Positions 16,825-26,606 of a DNA stretch of 56,806 nucleotides are shown one piece after another. Within the stretch, counting starts at the first letter, position 1. Each line of letters opens with the position of its first letter. The stretch is from Deefgea rivuli DSM 18356. Its GTDB lineage: Bacteria; Pseudomonadota; Gammaproteobacteria; Burkholderiales; Chitinibacteraceae. The stretch lies in assembly GCF_000620145.1 (NCBI RefSeq), contig NZ_JHVM01000018.1, forward strand, positions 1-56,806. The letters run 5' to 3'. A program made the position numbers and the translations under genes. The notes under the pieces are model-generated. The model ran no database searches. It was not told the origin of the DNA and worked only from the letters and a program-made list of their open reading frames with translations.

Positions 16825-19080
16825 ATGCATACCAGCTTACTTCGACTTAACCGGATTGCACGTCGTCACCCGCAGATTGCACTCAGCCTATATCAGCGCA
16901 TCGAAGCCAACGCTGCCGCAGCCGGAGATTTAGCGCTGCAATTTGATGCGCTGTATCAGCGCTACTTCACGCTAGAACGTATCGGGCAAGCGGCCAGTAT
17001 TGAGGGAGAACTCAAAGCAGCGCTCAATCTGGCCGAAGAAAATACACTCGCCACACAAGCCGGACGACTCTACGAGGCGCTCGGCCGTATTCACTACACC
17101 CGCAGCGAATACCGTGACGCTTTGCAACTTTGGACGCGCTGCATCGACACCAGCCTACTGACTGGCGATATTGCATCCGGCATCGAAGCGCGCATTGGTT
17201 TAAGCCAAATTAGCAATGAATTAGGCGATCCCGGCCAAGGTGCACGCTACTTTAAAGACGCTGAACAACTGATCGACAAAATTGATAATCCCTACCTAGC
17301 CAGCAAGCTTGCACTCAACCGTGGCGTGAATCATTTTTATTTTCCCAATGAACTTGATCTGGCAGAACAGCAATTTGAACGCGGTTTGTACTATGCCACG
17401 CAAGGCGATATCCAAGAATACATCGCCGAAGCGCATTGGCATCTCGCCCATGTTTATCTGGATCAGCAACAATTAGACAAAGGCAAAGCCAGCGCCACAC
17501 AAGCGCTGGCGCTGGCCGAAAAAAGTGGCTATTCCTGGCTACGCAGCGTTTGCTACGACACGCTTTCGCATATATTGCAGCAGCAAGGCGACCACAATGC
17601 CGCTTATGCGCTCAGTGAAAAAGCTCTGGCCTTTGCACAGCAAACTGACTCACTCTATAACCAGCGTGATCATTTGGAGCGATTATCTCGCCTAGCCGAA
17701 CAGCAAGGCGATCTGCAAACCGCTTTGGAATTAGCGAGGCAACAACAAGCAATTAACCAGCAAATGGATTTACTCAGCGCCCCCGAGCGCTTGCAATCGC
17801 TGCGCCACTACGACTTAACGCAAAAACCCGTCAGCGAGCAATTGCTCGAACTGGCCGCCAATCCCGAGATTAATCTGGGGCAACACGCTTCATTGCAGCT
17901 GGTGCTCAACGAAGCAGCACAGATTTTGCAGCTCGATTGGATTGGCATCTGGACACTCAATCCGCATGCGTCCGGCTATGATTGCGCCGTGCAGTACAGC
18001 AAAAAAGTGCAGTTACAATTTCAAATTAACCCGCAGCAAACGCCGCATTATTTCAAATATATCAATCAGATGGAGCAGCTCGTAATCGCTCCCGACGCGC
18101 GCCTACATCCTGCTGCGACCGAAATTTTGCAGTGCTATCGCGATGCAATGCCGCAATCGATTTTGGATTTCCCACTGCAAATTCATAATAAGCACTTTGG
18201 CATGGTGAGCTTTATGCAAATCGCCCAGCCCAATCCATGGCGGCGCGAAGACATTATGCATTGCAGCCATATTGTGCATTTACTCGAGCGCATTTTTGCC
18301 AACAAAGAGCGTGACGAGATTCAGCTTGAATTGCAGCGCAATGAAAAAATGGCGTCTTTGGGTCGTCTGGTCGCCGGCATCGCGCATGAAATCAACACGC
18401 CGATTGGCATTGGCGTCACCGCCACCAGCACTTTACACAGTGAAATTAAACTGGTCTTAAACGATCTAGATGAAGGCAAACTAGGCAAAAATCGGCTCAC
18501 CCAATTTCTACAAGCCGCGCGTGAAAACGTCATGGTCACCGAGCGTAATTTGCAGCGTGCTGCTGAACTCATCAAAAGCTTTAAAGAAATCGCCGTCGAT
18601 CAAAATAGCGATGTGCGGCGCTGGATTAATGTGAATGATTATCTCAATGAAATTTTGCTCAATCTATCGCCCAGCGTAAAACACACACCGTATTACTGGG
18701 AAACCCAATGCCCAAAAGAGCTACAAGTCGATACCTACCCAGGTAGCCTAGCGCAAATTATTACCAACTTTATTAATAACAGTATTTTGCACGGCTTTGA
18801 AGGCAAGAGCGCCGGTGTGATGCAGATTGAATTAAGCCAGAATGCCAGCGGTGCCTTAGTGCTGGATTACCGCGATGATGGCTGCGGGATGGATGAAAAT
18901 ATCCAACAACATATTTTCGACCCCTTTTTCACGACCAAGCTCGGCCAAGGCGGCAGCGGTTTGGGCATGAATATTGTGTACAACCTGATTACCCAGCGAC
19001 TCAAGGGGAGCATCGAAATTCACAGCCAGCCCAATAGCGGCGTGCACTTTCATTGCGTTTTCCCAAAATTGCCGGATTAA
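16825..19080 (+). CDS. TPR-GAF sensor histidine kinase (soluble)
   Basis: 751 residues from ATG 16825, preceded by GGGGTG; a GTG six bases earlier is less likely. The N-terminal half (about 30-320) is a run of TPR-like helical pairs (YEALGRIHYTRSEYRDALQL, AEAHWHLAHVYLDQQQLDKG). A GAF-like domain follows (about 345-495). The kinase core has phospho-acceptor His521 in GRLVAGIAHEINTPIG and a HATPase domain with NFINNSILHGF and DPFFTTKLGQGGSGLGM. There is no membrane segment and no fused receiver, and no response regulator gene is adjacent. It probably senses an internal signal or protein partner through the TPRs. It ends exactly where the convergent MscS gene ends. Confidence 0.88.
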   Translation: MHTSLLRLNRIARRHPQIALSLYQRIEANAAAAGDLALQFDALYQRYFTLERIGQAASIEGELKAALNLAEENTLATQAGRLYEALGRIHYTRSEYRDALQLWTRCIDTSLLTGDIASGIEARIGLSQISNELGDPGQGARYFKDAEQLIDKIDNPYLASKLALNRGVNHFYFPNELDLAEQQFERGLYYATQGDIQEYIAEAHWHLAHVYLDQQQLDKGKASATQALALAEKSGYSWLRSVCYDTLSHILQQQGDHNAAYALSEKALAFAQQTDSLYNQRDHLERLSRLAEQQGDLQTALELARQQQAINQQMDLLSAPERLQSLRHYDLTQKPVSEQLLELAANPEINLGQHASLQLVLNEAAQILQLDWIGIWTLNPHASGYDCAVQYSKKVQLQFQINPQQTPHYFKYINQMEQLVIAPDARLHPAATEILQCYRDAMPQSILDFPLQIHNKHFGMVSFMQIAQPNPWRREDIMHCSHIVHLLERIFANKERDEIQLELQRNEKMASLGRLVAGIAHEINTPIGIGVTATSTLHSEIKLVLNDLDEGKLGKNRLTQFLQAARENVMVTERNLQRAAELIKSFKEIAVDQNSDVRRWINVNDYLNEILLNLSPSVKHTPYYWETQCPKELQVDTYPGSLAQIITNFINNSILHGFEGKSAGVMQIELSQNASGALVLDYRDDGCGMDENIQQHIFDPFFTTKLGQGGSGLGMNIVYNLITQRLKGSIEIHSQPNSGVHFHCVFPKLPD

Positions 19081-21498
19081 TCAGGCAAGATCCGTGTTCT
19101 GCGCCATCATGCGAATATTTACATCCCGCTGTGGATATGGGATTTCGATATTTTCAGCTTTCAGTGCGGCATGGATGCCCAGCGCCATTTCACTGCGAAT
19201 CGTAAGCGATTGATCGTAATTATCAATCCAGGCTCGCACACTAAAATCGAGCGAATTTTCACCAAAGCCCATAAACAAAACCACAGGAGCCGGCTCCAAG
19301 CTGATCCCGGCCGTGCTTTGCGCTACAGCAAGTAGCAAAGCCTGCACGGCTTTCGGATCACTGCGATAGCTCACACCAATAGGGATTTCAATTCGGCGGC
19401 GCTTATTATTCAGCGTCCAGTTGGTCAGCTTTTCGGACAACAACATGCCATTGGGCACCACCACATCAGCACCGTCAAATGTCGTTAACGTCGTGGTGCG
19501 CATGCCAATATCGCGAATACTGCCTATCGTGCCGGAAACTTCCACCATATCACCCGGTTGAATCGGCCGCTCAACCATCAGAATCAAACCTGAAACGAAA
19601 TTATTTACAACGGTTTGCAAACCAAAACCAATCCCCACACTGAGCGCACCAAGAATAATAGCCAGTTGTGACAACTGAAAGCCTGCCGCTGTGAGGGCAA
19701 TCATCAGACCGAGAATCAATAAGAAATAATACGACATGGTCGAAATACTATTGGCTACGCCACGCGGCAAAATCATCGAAGGCAAAATGTCTTCGCTTAG
19801 AATGCTACGTAGCGTTTGTGCCAACCAGAACGACAAATAAACCGAAACACAAAACAGCACTATCCCACCTAGCGTGAGTGAAATCGAACCGAGCGCTAGG
19901 GTATAGCCAGCGATAACACTCAACTCATCCAAGGTGGGGCGCAAAGCGCGAAAGGCTTCCAGCACGCCATACACCCAAGCCACAGCCAAGGCCAAAATAA
20001 ATAAGCGATGCACCACCCCCAGCAAGCGATAAGCATGCTGCGTGCGATGGCGTAAAGCAATGGCGCTCCGATGCAATAATAGAGAGAAATTGGCCAGTAT
20101 CACGTTATGGGCAGCAAGAATAAATAGCCCCAGATACATACTGTAGAGTGTTGCTTGCGTGAGTAAGCTTGCTAGATGCACATTACCAATTAGATTTCCC
20201 AGTAAAGCAAGAACCATCAATATGGCACCGCCCCACAATAAAATCTGCACCCATCTTTGAACCCGCCCGGATGCGAGGCGCTGCTGCCGCACAATCAAGA
20301 CGATAAACATCATCAGCATCAAAATCGTATTGGATAACACGAACAATCGAAATATCAATGGCTCGCCAACAATGAGACTCGACAGTACTTGAATCACAAA
20401 AAAGATCAGCGTGGCATACAGCCAACGCCCAACCGCATCATGCATGGACTGAGACTGCAAGCGCATAACAGGCAACCATGCCAGCAACAGTAGCATCTGC
20501 TGGCGTAAGTAGGAGCCATTGGTATTTTCCAGAATCATGCCCGCAGCCAGTAATAGCAGCCATGCAGAAACCGGACGTGATAATACAGTGCGATTCACCG
20601 CAACTTTAGCATCGGCAGCAGCAAGAGACTTCGCCTGAAAAGACAGCCAGATTAATAAAGGCAGCAGCAAAACCAAGAAAATCAATAACAAGGTGCGCTG
20701 ACTACGGCTTCCTTGCTTGAAATCATTGGCTAATTCGAGCTCATCAGCCAGTTGGTCAGTCAGTGGCGTGGGATTAAGTACGGCATGCTGCTCGGCAAAA
20801 ATCGCTGACCACAGATTTGGAGAATCAATATTCCACAGTAATTCATCGGTTTGCGTAATTTGTTGCCGGAGACTTTGCAAGTCTTTATTCAACTCGAGAT
20901 GCCGCTGGCTCGCCTGACGATCCAATGCCATCAAGCTAGATAAGGGTTGCGATATGGCCACTTCAGCGAGAGAAAAATCCTGCTCTAGGCGATCAATGCT
21001 CGATTGCAGCGCTGAAGGTAATAAACCCGCAGTGGCTTTATGCGTTTCTCGCCAGACGGAGCGGCGAACTGCCAATTGCGCCGCATCTTCTGCCAGTGGC
21101 TGCGCACTGGCCTGAAGCCGGGCTTGCCATGCAATCAGTTGCTCATTAATAAATTGATAATGCCGAACCAGCGTTTCCAGCTGGGCAAAGGGCGTCTCAT
21201 TTAAATGTACCGCATTAATCCGTTGCTGTAGTTTGTCTGCGCTGACTTTGATTTTCTGTAACGATTGCTGGAATCCATCAGTTGGCGGTGCAGCCTGACT
21301 ACGCTGGATGAGGTTTTGCAAAAATGTACTATCGGCATCGATTTGCTGCGGAATGTCGGTGATCGCAATGGCATGCGGCGCGGTATCGGGAACCGCCTTG
21401 ATATCGGCCAGCACAACAGATGACTGCGATTGAGCAGCAAAAACCTGTATGTGCAGCAGCATCGCCAGCAGGCACAGCAATCGTAGCCATCGCGCCAT
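19081..21498 (-). CDS. Large MscS-family mechanosensitive channel
   Basis: 805 residues. Signal peptide about 1-22, then a periplasmic helical/coiled region (to about 265) with Gln/Leu-rich repeats. About ten or eleven membrane segments follow (about 270-620). The MscS pore and beta domain is at about 590-790: GFGLQTVVNNFVSGLILMVE, QPGDMVEVSGTIGSIRDIGM and VVVPNGMLLSEKLTNWTLNN. It resembles the long MscK/MscM/DUF3772-type channels that release solutes at hypo-osmotic shock. The stop adjoins that of the sensor kinase, with no room for a terminator between. Confidence 0.9.
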   Translation of the reverse strand: MARWLRLLCLLAMLLHIQVFAAQSQSSVVLADIKAVPDTAPHAIAITDIPQQIDADSTFLQNLIQRSQAAPPTDGFQQSLQKIKVSADKLQQRINAVHLNETPFAQLETLVRHYQFINEQLIAWQARLQASAQPLAEDAAQLAVRRSVWRETHKATAGLLPSALQSSIDRLEQDFSLAEVAISQPLSSLMALDRQASQRHLELNKDLQSLRQQITQTDELLWNIDSPNLWSAIFAEQHAVLNPTPLTDQLADELELANDFKQGSRSQRTLLLIFLVLLLPLLIWLSFQAKSLAAADAKVAVNRTVLSRPVSAWLLLLAAGMILENTNGSYLRQQMLLLLAWLPVMRLQSQSMHDAVGRWLYATLIFFVIQVLSSLIVGEPLIFRLFVLSNTILMLMMFIVLIVRQQRLASGRVQRWVQILLWGGAILMVLALLGNLIGNVHLASLLTQATLYSMYLGLFILAAHNVILANFSLLLHRSAIALRHRTQHAYRLLGVVHRLFILALAVAWVYGVLEAFRALRPTLDELSVIAGYTLALGSISLTLGGIVLFCVSVYLSFWLAQTLRSILSEDILPSMILPRGVANSISTMSYYFLLILGLMIALTAAGFQLSQLAIILGALSVGIGFGLQTVVNNFVSGLILMVERPIQPGDMVEVSGTIGSIRDIGMRTTTLTTFDGADVVVPNGMLLSEKLTNWTLNNKRRRIEIPIGVSYRSDPKAVQALLLAVAQSTAGISLEPAPVVLFMGFGENSLDFSVRAWIDNYDQSLTIRSEMALGIHAALKAENIEIPYPQRDVNIRMMAQNTDLA

Positions 21499-21549
21499 TC
21501 AAAAACCCCATCAGACTATTTAAGAAATCATCCTTCTCTCAACGCTCGT

Positions 21550-22083
21550 TCACAAGACTTGAAAGCGCTGCAATTGACCGCTCGGGTCAAAATCACACTG
21601 AAATGATTTTTTACCTTGCTGACCTAAATCAGCAGAACCTTTGATTGCATATCCAGCGGATGTTACAGAAGCTTTTTCAGTCTGGATGTACTTTGGCTTG
21701 GTGTTCAATTGGCCGGCGGCTTCTCCAGAACAATAGCTGCCCATATTCTTTGGCATCGTTTTCTTCGCGGCAGGCTGAGCAGTAGATTTTGGGGCGTCGA
21801 CTTCAGAGCACATGCCATTGGCACCGTGCTTGCCTGTATAGCTCACGATACGAGAACCATCAGGATTGCTTCCCACCTCGACCGAGACACCATTACCCCG
21901 AACTTCAAAGTAATTTTCATTCACTATTTTTAATTTGGCATCTTTACCGTTCAAATAGGCGCGGCCACCTTGCTCAATATGCAGCTCTATCCCTGTCGGG
22001 CAAGCATAGTTCATCGTTGAAATGGCCGCTTGCGCGGAGCCAACAATCAGAAGGGCAAAAGTAGAAAGAGTTAGGGTTTTCAT
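21550..22083 (-). CDS. Secreted two-domain protein, N-terminal part weakly MliC-like
   Basis: 177 residues with a signal peptide (MKTLTLSTFALLIVGSAQA). The first domain (about 24-90) starts YACPTGIELHIEQGGRAYLN and has a second Cys at GMCSEVD, a pattern weakly like MliC-type lysozyme inhibitors (an inference). The second domain (about 110-177) has Cys in GSYCSGEAAGQLNTKP and FQCDFDPSGQLQRFQVL, typical of small periplasmic beta proteins with one disulphide. No operon partner is clear, since the MscS gene is 51 bp downstream in the same direction. Function unknown. Confidence 0.7.
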   Translation of the reverse strand: MKTLTLSTFALLIVGSAQAAISTMNYACPTGIELHIEQGGRAYLNGKDAKLKIVNENYFEVRGNGVSVEVGSNPDGSRIVSYTGKHGANGMCSEVDAPKSTAQPAAKKTMPKNMGSYCSGEAAGQLNTKPKYIQTEKASVTSAGYAIKGSADLGQQGKKSFQCDFDPSGQLQRFQVL

Positions 22084-22371
22084 GGTGGCATCCTTTGTGT
22101 GTCAATCACATCGCGAGTACGTGAAATCACTTCAGATGGTCAGCCACCAAAATCAGTGATTACAGTAAGAACACAGAAATTAGAGAACAAAACTTTCTGC
22201 ATCCCAACCATGATACTACTGCGTGAATAGTGGGTTACGCCCTACTTATCACAGTGGTCTTTTTACCATTCAAGCTAATGATTTGGAGTGGGTATCCGCG
22301 AAGAGACAAAGCATGAATCATGCTTAAAATTATTTTCCTTCCTGCCTTGAACCCGATTTCGCGCTTGACGT

Positions 22372-22803
22372 TTAAGTTGATAGCGATTCAACGCCGCGAT
22401 TGGCGAGTTGGTCAGCGCGCTCGTTGCCCGGATTACCCGCGTGGCCTTTCACCCAGCGCCATTGCACCGTGTGCCGCGCGACTTCTGCATCGAGCTGTTT
22501 CCACAGGTCTTCATTTTTTACTGGCTGCTTGGCGGCGGTTTTCCAGCCGTTTTTCTTCCAACCATGAATCCACGTTTCGATGCCGTTTTTAACGTATTGC
22601 GAATCGGTATGAATCGTCACTTCGCAAGCGCGCGTTAACGCAGCCAGCGCTGAAATCACGCCGAGCAATTCCATGCGATTATTAGTGGTATGCGCTTCGC
22701 CGCCAAAAAGTTCTTTTTCGTGCTCGCCATAAATCATATAAGCGCCCCAGCCGCCTGGGCCAGGGTTGCCTTTACAGGCACCATCGGTGTAGATTTCAAT
22801 CAT
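22372..22803 (-). CDS. rnhA: Ribonuclease HI
   Basis: 143 residues, close to E. coli RNase HI. All four catalytic acids are present: Asp7 ([12 protein letters not shown]), Glu45 (NNRMELLG), Asp67 (HTDSQYV) and Asp131 (NERADQLA), with the basic handle [20 protein letters not shown]. It removes RNA from RNA-DNA hybrids. The methyltransferase and gloB at 23283-24796 are near neighbours, a cluster usual in beta- and gammaproteobacteria, here split by a small secreted-protein gene and repeats. The 288-bp gap downstream (22084-22371) holds only a weak hairpin near 22311. Confidence 0.97.
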   Translation of the reverse strand: MIEIYTDGACKGNPGPGGWGAYMIYGEHEKELFGGEAHTTNNRMELLGVISALAALTRACEVTIHTDSQYVKNGIETWIHGWKKNGWKTAAKQPVKNEDLWKQLDAEVARHTVQWRWVKGHAGNPGNERADQLANRGVESLST

Positions 22804-22833
22804 TGTTCGTTCACTTTCGGATTAAGTATTCGT

Positions 22834-22936
22834 GCAAAAGTTTTATGGCAAGACGGGCAAGCCCAAGACAGTACATCTAGTACGACAAGGCGAGACAACG
22901 ATGCAAGACCGGGTGGCCTTAGGCCAAAACTTTTGC
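22834..22936. repeat. Correia-like palindromic element, copy 1
   Basis: GCAAAAGTTTT at 22834-22844 is the exact inverse of AAAACTTTTGC at 22926-22936. The inside carries GACAGTACATCTAGTACGAC then AAGGCGAGACAACGATG, similar to the Correia-repeat core of Neisseria as I remember it. The element lies in the rnhA leader, divergent from the small secreted protein. Confidence 0.6.
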
Positions 22937-22958
22937 TTATCTATCTAGGATTAGACTT

Positions 22959-23243
22959 ATGCGCCAGATTGCAATTGCTTTAAGCTTCATTTTAACCGCT
23001 ACGACAAGCGCAGCGGCGACTTTCTGTCCGTGGAAAATACTGGGCGAGGCCAAACCCGAGCGCTTTATCAATCTCACCGTAGTGCAATACGTCGATATTG
23101 CAGATGACGAGTTAAGAGTTTCATTTGGCGGCGGTAATTTTGGCAGTGGTTATGATGTCAAAATCGCCATCAAAACCCGTGAAGACGGGCTAAAAATCCT
23201 AAAAGCGATGCAAGAGACAGCCAAGCAATGCGATAGGGTATAG
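22959..23243 (+). CDS. Small secreted hypothetical protein
   Basis: 94 residues with a signal peptide (MRQIAIALSFILTATTSAAA). The mature part is about 75 residues with two Cys (FCPWKILG, KQCDRV) that could form a disulphide, and strands such as LRVSFGGGNFGSGYDVKIAI. I do not recognise the family. Its promoter would lie in or just after the Correia-like element at 22834-22936. The stop codon overlaps the 47-bp palindrome at 23237. Confidence 0.65.
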   Translation: MRQIAIALSFILTATTSAAATFCPWKILGEAKPERFINLTVVQYVDIADDELRVSFGGGNFGSGYDVKIAIKTREDGLKILKAMQETAKQCDRV

Positions 23244-23283
23244 CCATCCAGCCATTACTAAATAATGGCTAGATTAATATACC
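23237..23283. repeat. 47-bp GGTAT palindromic element, copy 3
   Basis: GGTATAGCCATCCAGCCATT ... ATTAATATACC, 47 bp, with inner stem TAGCCAT (23241-23247) / ATGGCTA (23265-23271). It fills the whole space between two convergent genes and supplies the end of both. Confidence 0.75.
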
Positions 23284-24017
23284 TACTTGCATCGATCTTT
23301 ATTCGCCTGCTGACGCATTTTCTCAACGGCGACGGCCGTATTTGGATTTACCGTTACGGCGCGCCATTGCGGCTCGATCACATGCATGCCGCGCACGCGT
23401 TTTACCGCTTCAAGACAATACACACCGCCACCCGCAGGCCACAAGCGATCACCGGCTTGATCAAAGAATCGGCTTTTTTCTAACCATTTAGAACGCTGGA
23501 TCGGCGGGCGATAACACAAATGTTCATCGTGCAAGGGTTGCAAATCGAGTAGACCCAACCAATCTTTCAATTTAGGCAGCGCGACAAAATTGCCTTTCCA
23601 CGGCATATCTTGATTGGGTTTTAAACGGCGCAAACCCCATAAACTCCACGGATTAAAACCCGTAATCAACAAACGACCTTCGGGGCGCAAAGCGCGTTGG
23701 CATTCACGCAGCACAGCGTGTGGATCAGGAGAAAAATCCAGCACATGCGGCAAGGCAATTAAATCGAGGCTTTGCTCGTCAAACGGCAATTCATGCGCCA
23801 CGCATTTCAATTGTGTGCCTGTCGCCTCACCGGCTTGCAAGCGCCACGGCATGCGATTGCTACGTAAGCAATCGATTTGCGGTAATTCCAGTTGCACAGC
23901 TTTGTAGCCGAAAATATCCACGGCGGCGCGCTCAAACCATGCCGCTTCACTCAATGCCACATAACGCCCTAAGGGCGTGGCGAGCCAAACGGCAAAATGA
24001 TCAAACTCAGCATTCAT
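23283..24017 (-). CDS. Class I SAM-dependent methyltransferase
   Basis: 244 residues. Methyltransferase_11-type motifs: a short motif I region around AVQLELPQIDCLRSN, motif II near LPFDEQSLDLIALPHVLDFS, and motif III at LRPEGRLLITGFNPWSLWGL. The N-terminal WLATPLGRYVALSEAAWFE and the NPWSLWGLRR motif are typical of the gene that sits next to rnhA and gloB in many proteobacteria. Substrate unknown. It is divergent from gloB with 29 bp between the starts. Confidence 0.88.
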   Translation of the reverse strand: MNAEFDHFAVWLATPLGRYVALSEAAWFERAAVDIFGYKAVQLELPQIDCLRSNRMPWRLQAGEATGTQLKCVAHELPFDEQSLDLIALPHVLDFSPDPHAVLRECQRALRPEGRLLITGFNPWSLWGLRRLKPNQDMPWKGNFVALPKLKDWLGLLDLQPLHDEHLCYRPPIQRSKWLEKSRFFDQAGDRLWPAGGGVYCLEAVKRVRGMHVIEPQWRAVTVNPNTAVAVEKMRQQANKDRCK

Positions 24018-24046
24018 GACGATGATCCACAGGATTGATATACAAC

Positions 24047-24796
24047 ATGCTCAAAATAATATGCCTGCCTATTTTTACTGATAATTATATCTGGCTGATG
24101 CAGAAAGAAAATCAAGTCATCGCCGTCGATCCCGGTGCGGCTGAGCCGCTGCAAGCGTGGCTGGCCGAACAGCAATGCCAACTCGCCGCGATCTTAATCA
24201 CCCACCACCATCACGATCACACCGACGGCTTGCCGACCTTAGCACAAGCTGGATTACCCATTTATGGTCCCGCAGGCATTGCGCACGTCAACCATGTGCT
24301 CCACGGCGGCGAAACCCTTCATTTGTTCGATGAAGCCTTCCAAGTCATCGCCACACCGGGCCACACTCTGGATCATTTAAGTTACTTTGGCGCGGGCGCG
24401 CTGTTTTGCGGCGATACGCTATTTGCTGGTGGCTGCGGGCGGCTATTTGAAGGCACGCACGAGCAACTGTTTCAGAGTTTACAACGCCTCGCCGCATTAC
24501 CGGCAGATACCCTCGTCTGCTGTACCCATGAATACACGCTGAGTAATTTGCGCTTTGCGCTAGTGCTCGAACCTGCCTTGCCCGCACTGATTCAACGTCA
24601 GGCCATCGAAAGCGAAAAACGTTCCCGCAATCTGCCGACTTTACCCAGCACGATTGCACTGGAACTGGCGACCAATCCCTATTTGCGCGTGCATGACGAA
24701 GCACTATTTGCTCGCGTCAAAGCACATACGCCCAGCATTCAAACTGAGCTAGATTGCTTCACGGCACTGCGAAAATGGAAGGATTCTTTCCGTTGA
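24047..24796 (+). CDS. gloB: Hydroxyacylglutathione hydrolase (glyoxalase II)
   Basis: 249 residues from ATG 24047 (start MLKIICLPIFTDNYIWLM); an ATG four codons earlier is less likely. Metallo-beta-lactamase zinc motif ITHHHHDHTDG, then ATPGHTLDHLSYF, GDTLFAGGCGRLFEG and CTHEYTLSNL, all diagnostic. It hydrolyses S-lactoylglutathione to lactate and glutathione, completing methylglyoxal removal. It is followed by mltD in the same direction after 90 bp. Confidence 0.97.
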   Translation: MLKIICLPIFTDNYIWLMQKENQVIAVDPGAAEPLQAWLAEQQCQLAAILITHHHHDHTDGLPTLAQAGLPIYGPAGIAHVNHVLHGGETLHLFDEAFQVIATPGHTLDHLSYFGAGALFCGDTLFAGGCGRLFEGTHEQLFQSLQRLAALPADTLVCCTHEYTLSNLRFALVLEPALPALIQRQAIESEKRSRNLPTLPSTIALELATNPYLRVHDEALFARVKAHTPSIQTELDCFTALRKWKDSFR

Positions 24797-24886
24797 TCAA
24801 GAAATTCCCCGTATCTACGTTGACACAGCAGGAAAGCGGCATTTAGTATCCCAAGATTCATCACACACATCCAATGGGATCGGCTT

Positions 24887-26476
24887 ATGAAGCTGCAATT
24901 GCCTGCGCTTATCCTTACTGCCATCTTGGCAACGCCGCTGTTTGCTGCCGACCCCATCATTCGGCTCGATTACCAGCTGAATAATCACCCGCTCCAAGTT
25001 GATCACGATACCGCGCAAGTGATGAATGCTTTGTTCAGCAACGGCATCAGCAGCGTCATCAACGCGCCCATCGAGAAAGACTTATGGAGCCGCGTTCGCA
25101 AAGGCTTTGTCATTCCCGATATTGACAGCCCATTAGTCAGTAAATGGGAAAACTATTACGCCAGTCGGCCTGATTATTTGAATCGAATCATTAATCGCAG
25201 TAATCCCTACCTATTTTTCGTCGTTGAAGAAGTCGAAAAACGCGGCATGCCGATGGAATTCGCGCTGCTACCGATGATTGAATCTGCCTACAACCCGAAA
25301 GCAATTTCTTCAGCGCAAGCCGCAGGCATGTGGCAATTTATCCCTGCAACAGGCAAGCGCTACGGGCTAGAGCGTACTTGGTGGTATGACGGTCGCCGCG
25401 ATGTCGTGGCTGCAACGGGTGCTGCGCTGTCTTATTTGCAAGAAATCCACGGTATGTTTGACGACTGGCAACTCGCATTGGCTTCATACAACTGGGGCGA
25501 AAATGCGGTTAAACGTGCGGTCAATAAGAATCTCGCGGCGGGCTTACCTGCTGAATACATCGACTTAAAAATGCCGGATGAAACGCGCAATTACGTACCA
25601 AAATTACTCGCGATTCGCAATATCATTGCCGACCCAGCCGCTTATGGCGTTACCTTAACGCCAATGAATAACCAAGCGTATTTCACAACCTTGCAAACCG
25701 GCAAACACATGGATGTATCAGTTGCGGCGCAATTAGCGGAAATCAGCGTTGATGAATTATTGCGCCTGAATCCTGGCTTTATCCGCCCCGTTATCGCGCA
25801 CAAAGATGACCGCCAAATGGTGTTGCCGATTGCGAAAAAAGCCGCATTCGAGCGCAACCTAGCGCAATACACCGAGCCACTACTCAATTGGCAGCCGTAT
25901 GTGACCAAATCGGGTGAGCGATTTGATGAACTGGCCAGCACTTTTGGCATTGCGCCAGCCGAGCTGCGTGACATCAACGACATTGCTGGAAAAGACAATA
26001 TCGCCCGCGGCCAAACGATTTTGGTGCCAAAAGTAGCCGGGCTAGACATCTCTGAGCGCCAAACCCTCGCCGCTTTGCATAAAAATCGCGAATCCGATGC
26101 GATTGATACCGGCGCGAATGACGCACCGAAAGCGATGCCAGTGCTCGCCAAAACCAATAAAGGTAGCGAACATAAAGTGGCTAAAGGCGATACCTTGTTT
26201 AATATCGCCAACCGCTACGGCCTAAGCGTGGCGCAGCTTAAAGCGCTGAACGGGCAAAAATCGAATCATTTAGCGATTGGCGATACGCTGGCCGTACAGC
26301 GCAGCAACGCGAAAAACAGCAAAACAGCTGCGCCGATTCGCTATGTAGCCAAGCGCGGTGACACGTATAGCTTAATCGCCAAAAAATACGATGTTGAACT
26401 CGATGACTTAAAAAAATGGAATCGACAAAACTTAGTGCCAGGGATGAAAGTCGTTTTATATCAACCCAATAGCTAA
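24887..26476 (+). CDS. mltD: Membrane-bound lytic murein transglycosylase D with three LysM domains
   Basis: 529 residues, signal peptide about 1-20 (no lipobox Cys). SLT-type catalytic domain about 105-240 with Glu132 in LLPMIESAYNPKAISSAQAA and GMWQFIPATGKRYGL. Three C-terminal LysM domains at about 345-385 (YVTKSGERFDELASTFG), 425-467 (HKVAKGDTLFNIANRYGLS) and 485-527 (YVAKRGDTYSLIAKKYDVE). MltD cuts the glycan strand of peptidoglycan, forming 1,6-anhydroMurNAc ends; LysM anchors it to the wall. It ends at a strong terminator. Confidence 0.95.
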   Translation: MKLQLPALILTAILATPLFAADPIIRLDYQLNNHPLQVDHDTAQVMNALFSNGISSVINAPIEKDLWSRVRKGFVIPDIDSPLVSKWENYYASRPDYLNRIINRSNPYLFFVVEEVEKRGMPMEFALLPMIESAYNPKAISSAQAAGMWQFIPATGKRYGLERTWWYDGRRDVVAATGAALSYLQEIHGMFDDWQLALASYNWGENAVKRAVNKNLAAGLPAEYIDLKMPDETRNYVPKLLAIRNIIADPAAYGVTLTPMNNQAYFTTLQTGKHMDVSVAAQLAEISVDELLRLNPGFIRPVIAHKDDRQMVLPIAKKAAFERNLAQYTEPLLNWQPYVTKSGERFDELASTFGIAPAELRDINDIAGKDNIARGQTILVPKVAGLDISERQTLAALHKNRESDAIDTGANDAPKAMPVLAKTNKGSEHKVAKGDTLFNIANRYGLSVAQLKALNGQKSNHLAIGDTLAVQRSNAKNSKTAAPIRYVAKRGDTYSLIAKKYDVELDDLKKWNRQNLVPGMKVVLYQPNS

Positions 26477-26488
26477 GTTGATCCACTC

Positions 26489-26520
26489 AAAAAAACCGCT
26501 GCTCAGTCAGCGGTTTTTTT
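26489..26520 (+). terminator. Rho-independent terminator of mltD
   Basis: AAAACCGCTG / CAGCGGTTTT with loop CTCAGT and a 7-base T run, 12 bp after the mltD stop. Confidence 0.92.
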
Positions 26521-26606
26521 ATGCCGATTCGCCACAAAACGCCGTGCATTTTGCAATGAAAAAGCCTAATCTACCTTAACGATAAGACTTATCGAGAGAT
26601 TCAATC

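Noticed and set aside
23265-23483. ORF within the methyltransferase region, plus strand
   Set aside because: Opposite strand of a well-supported gene, no ribosome site.
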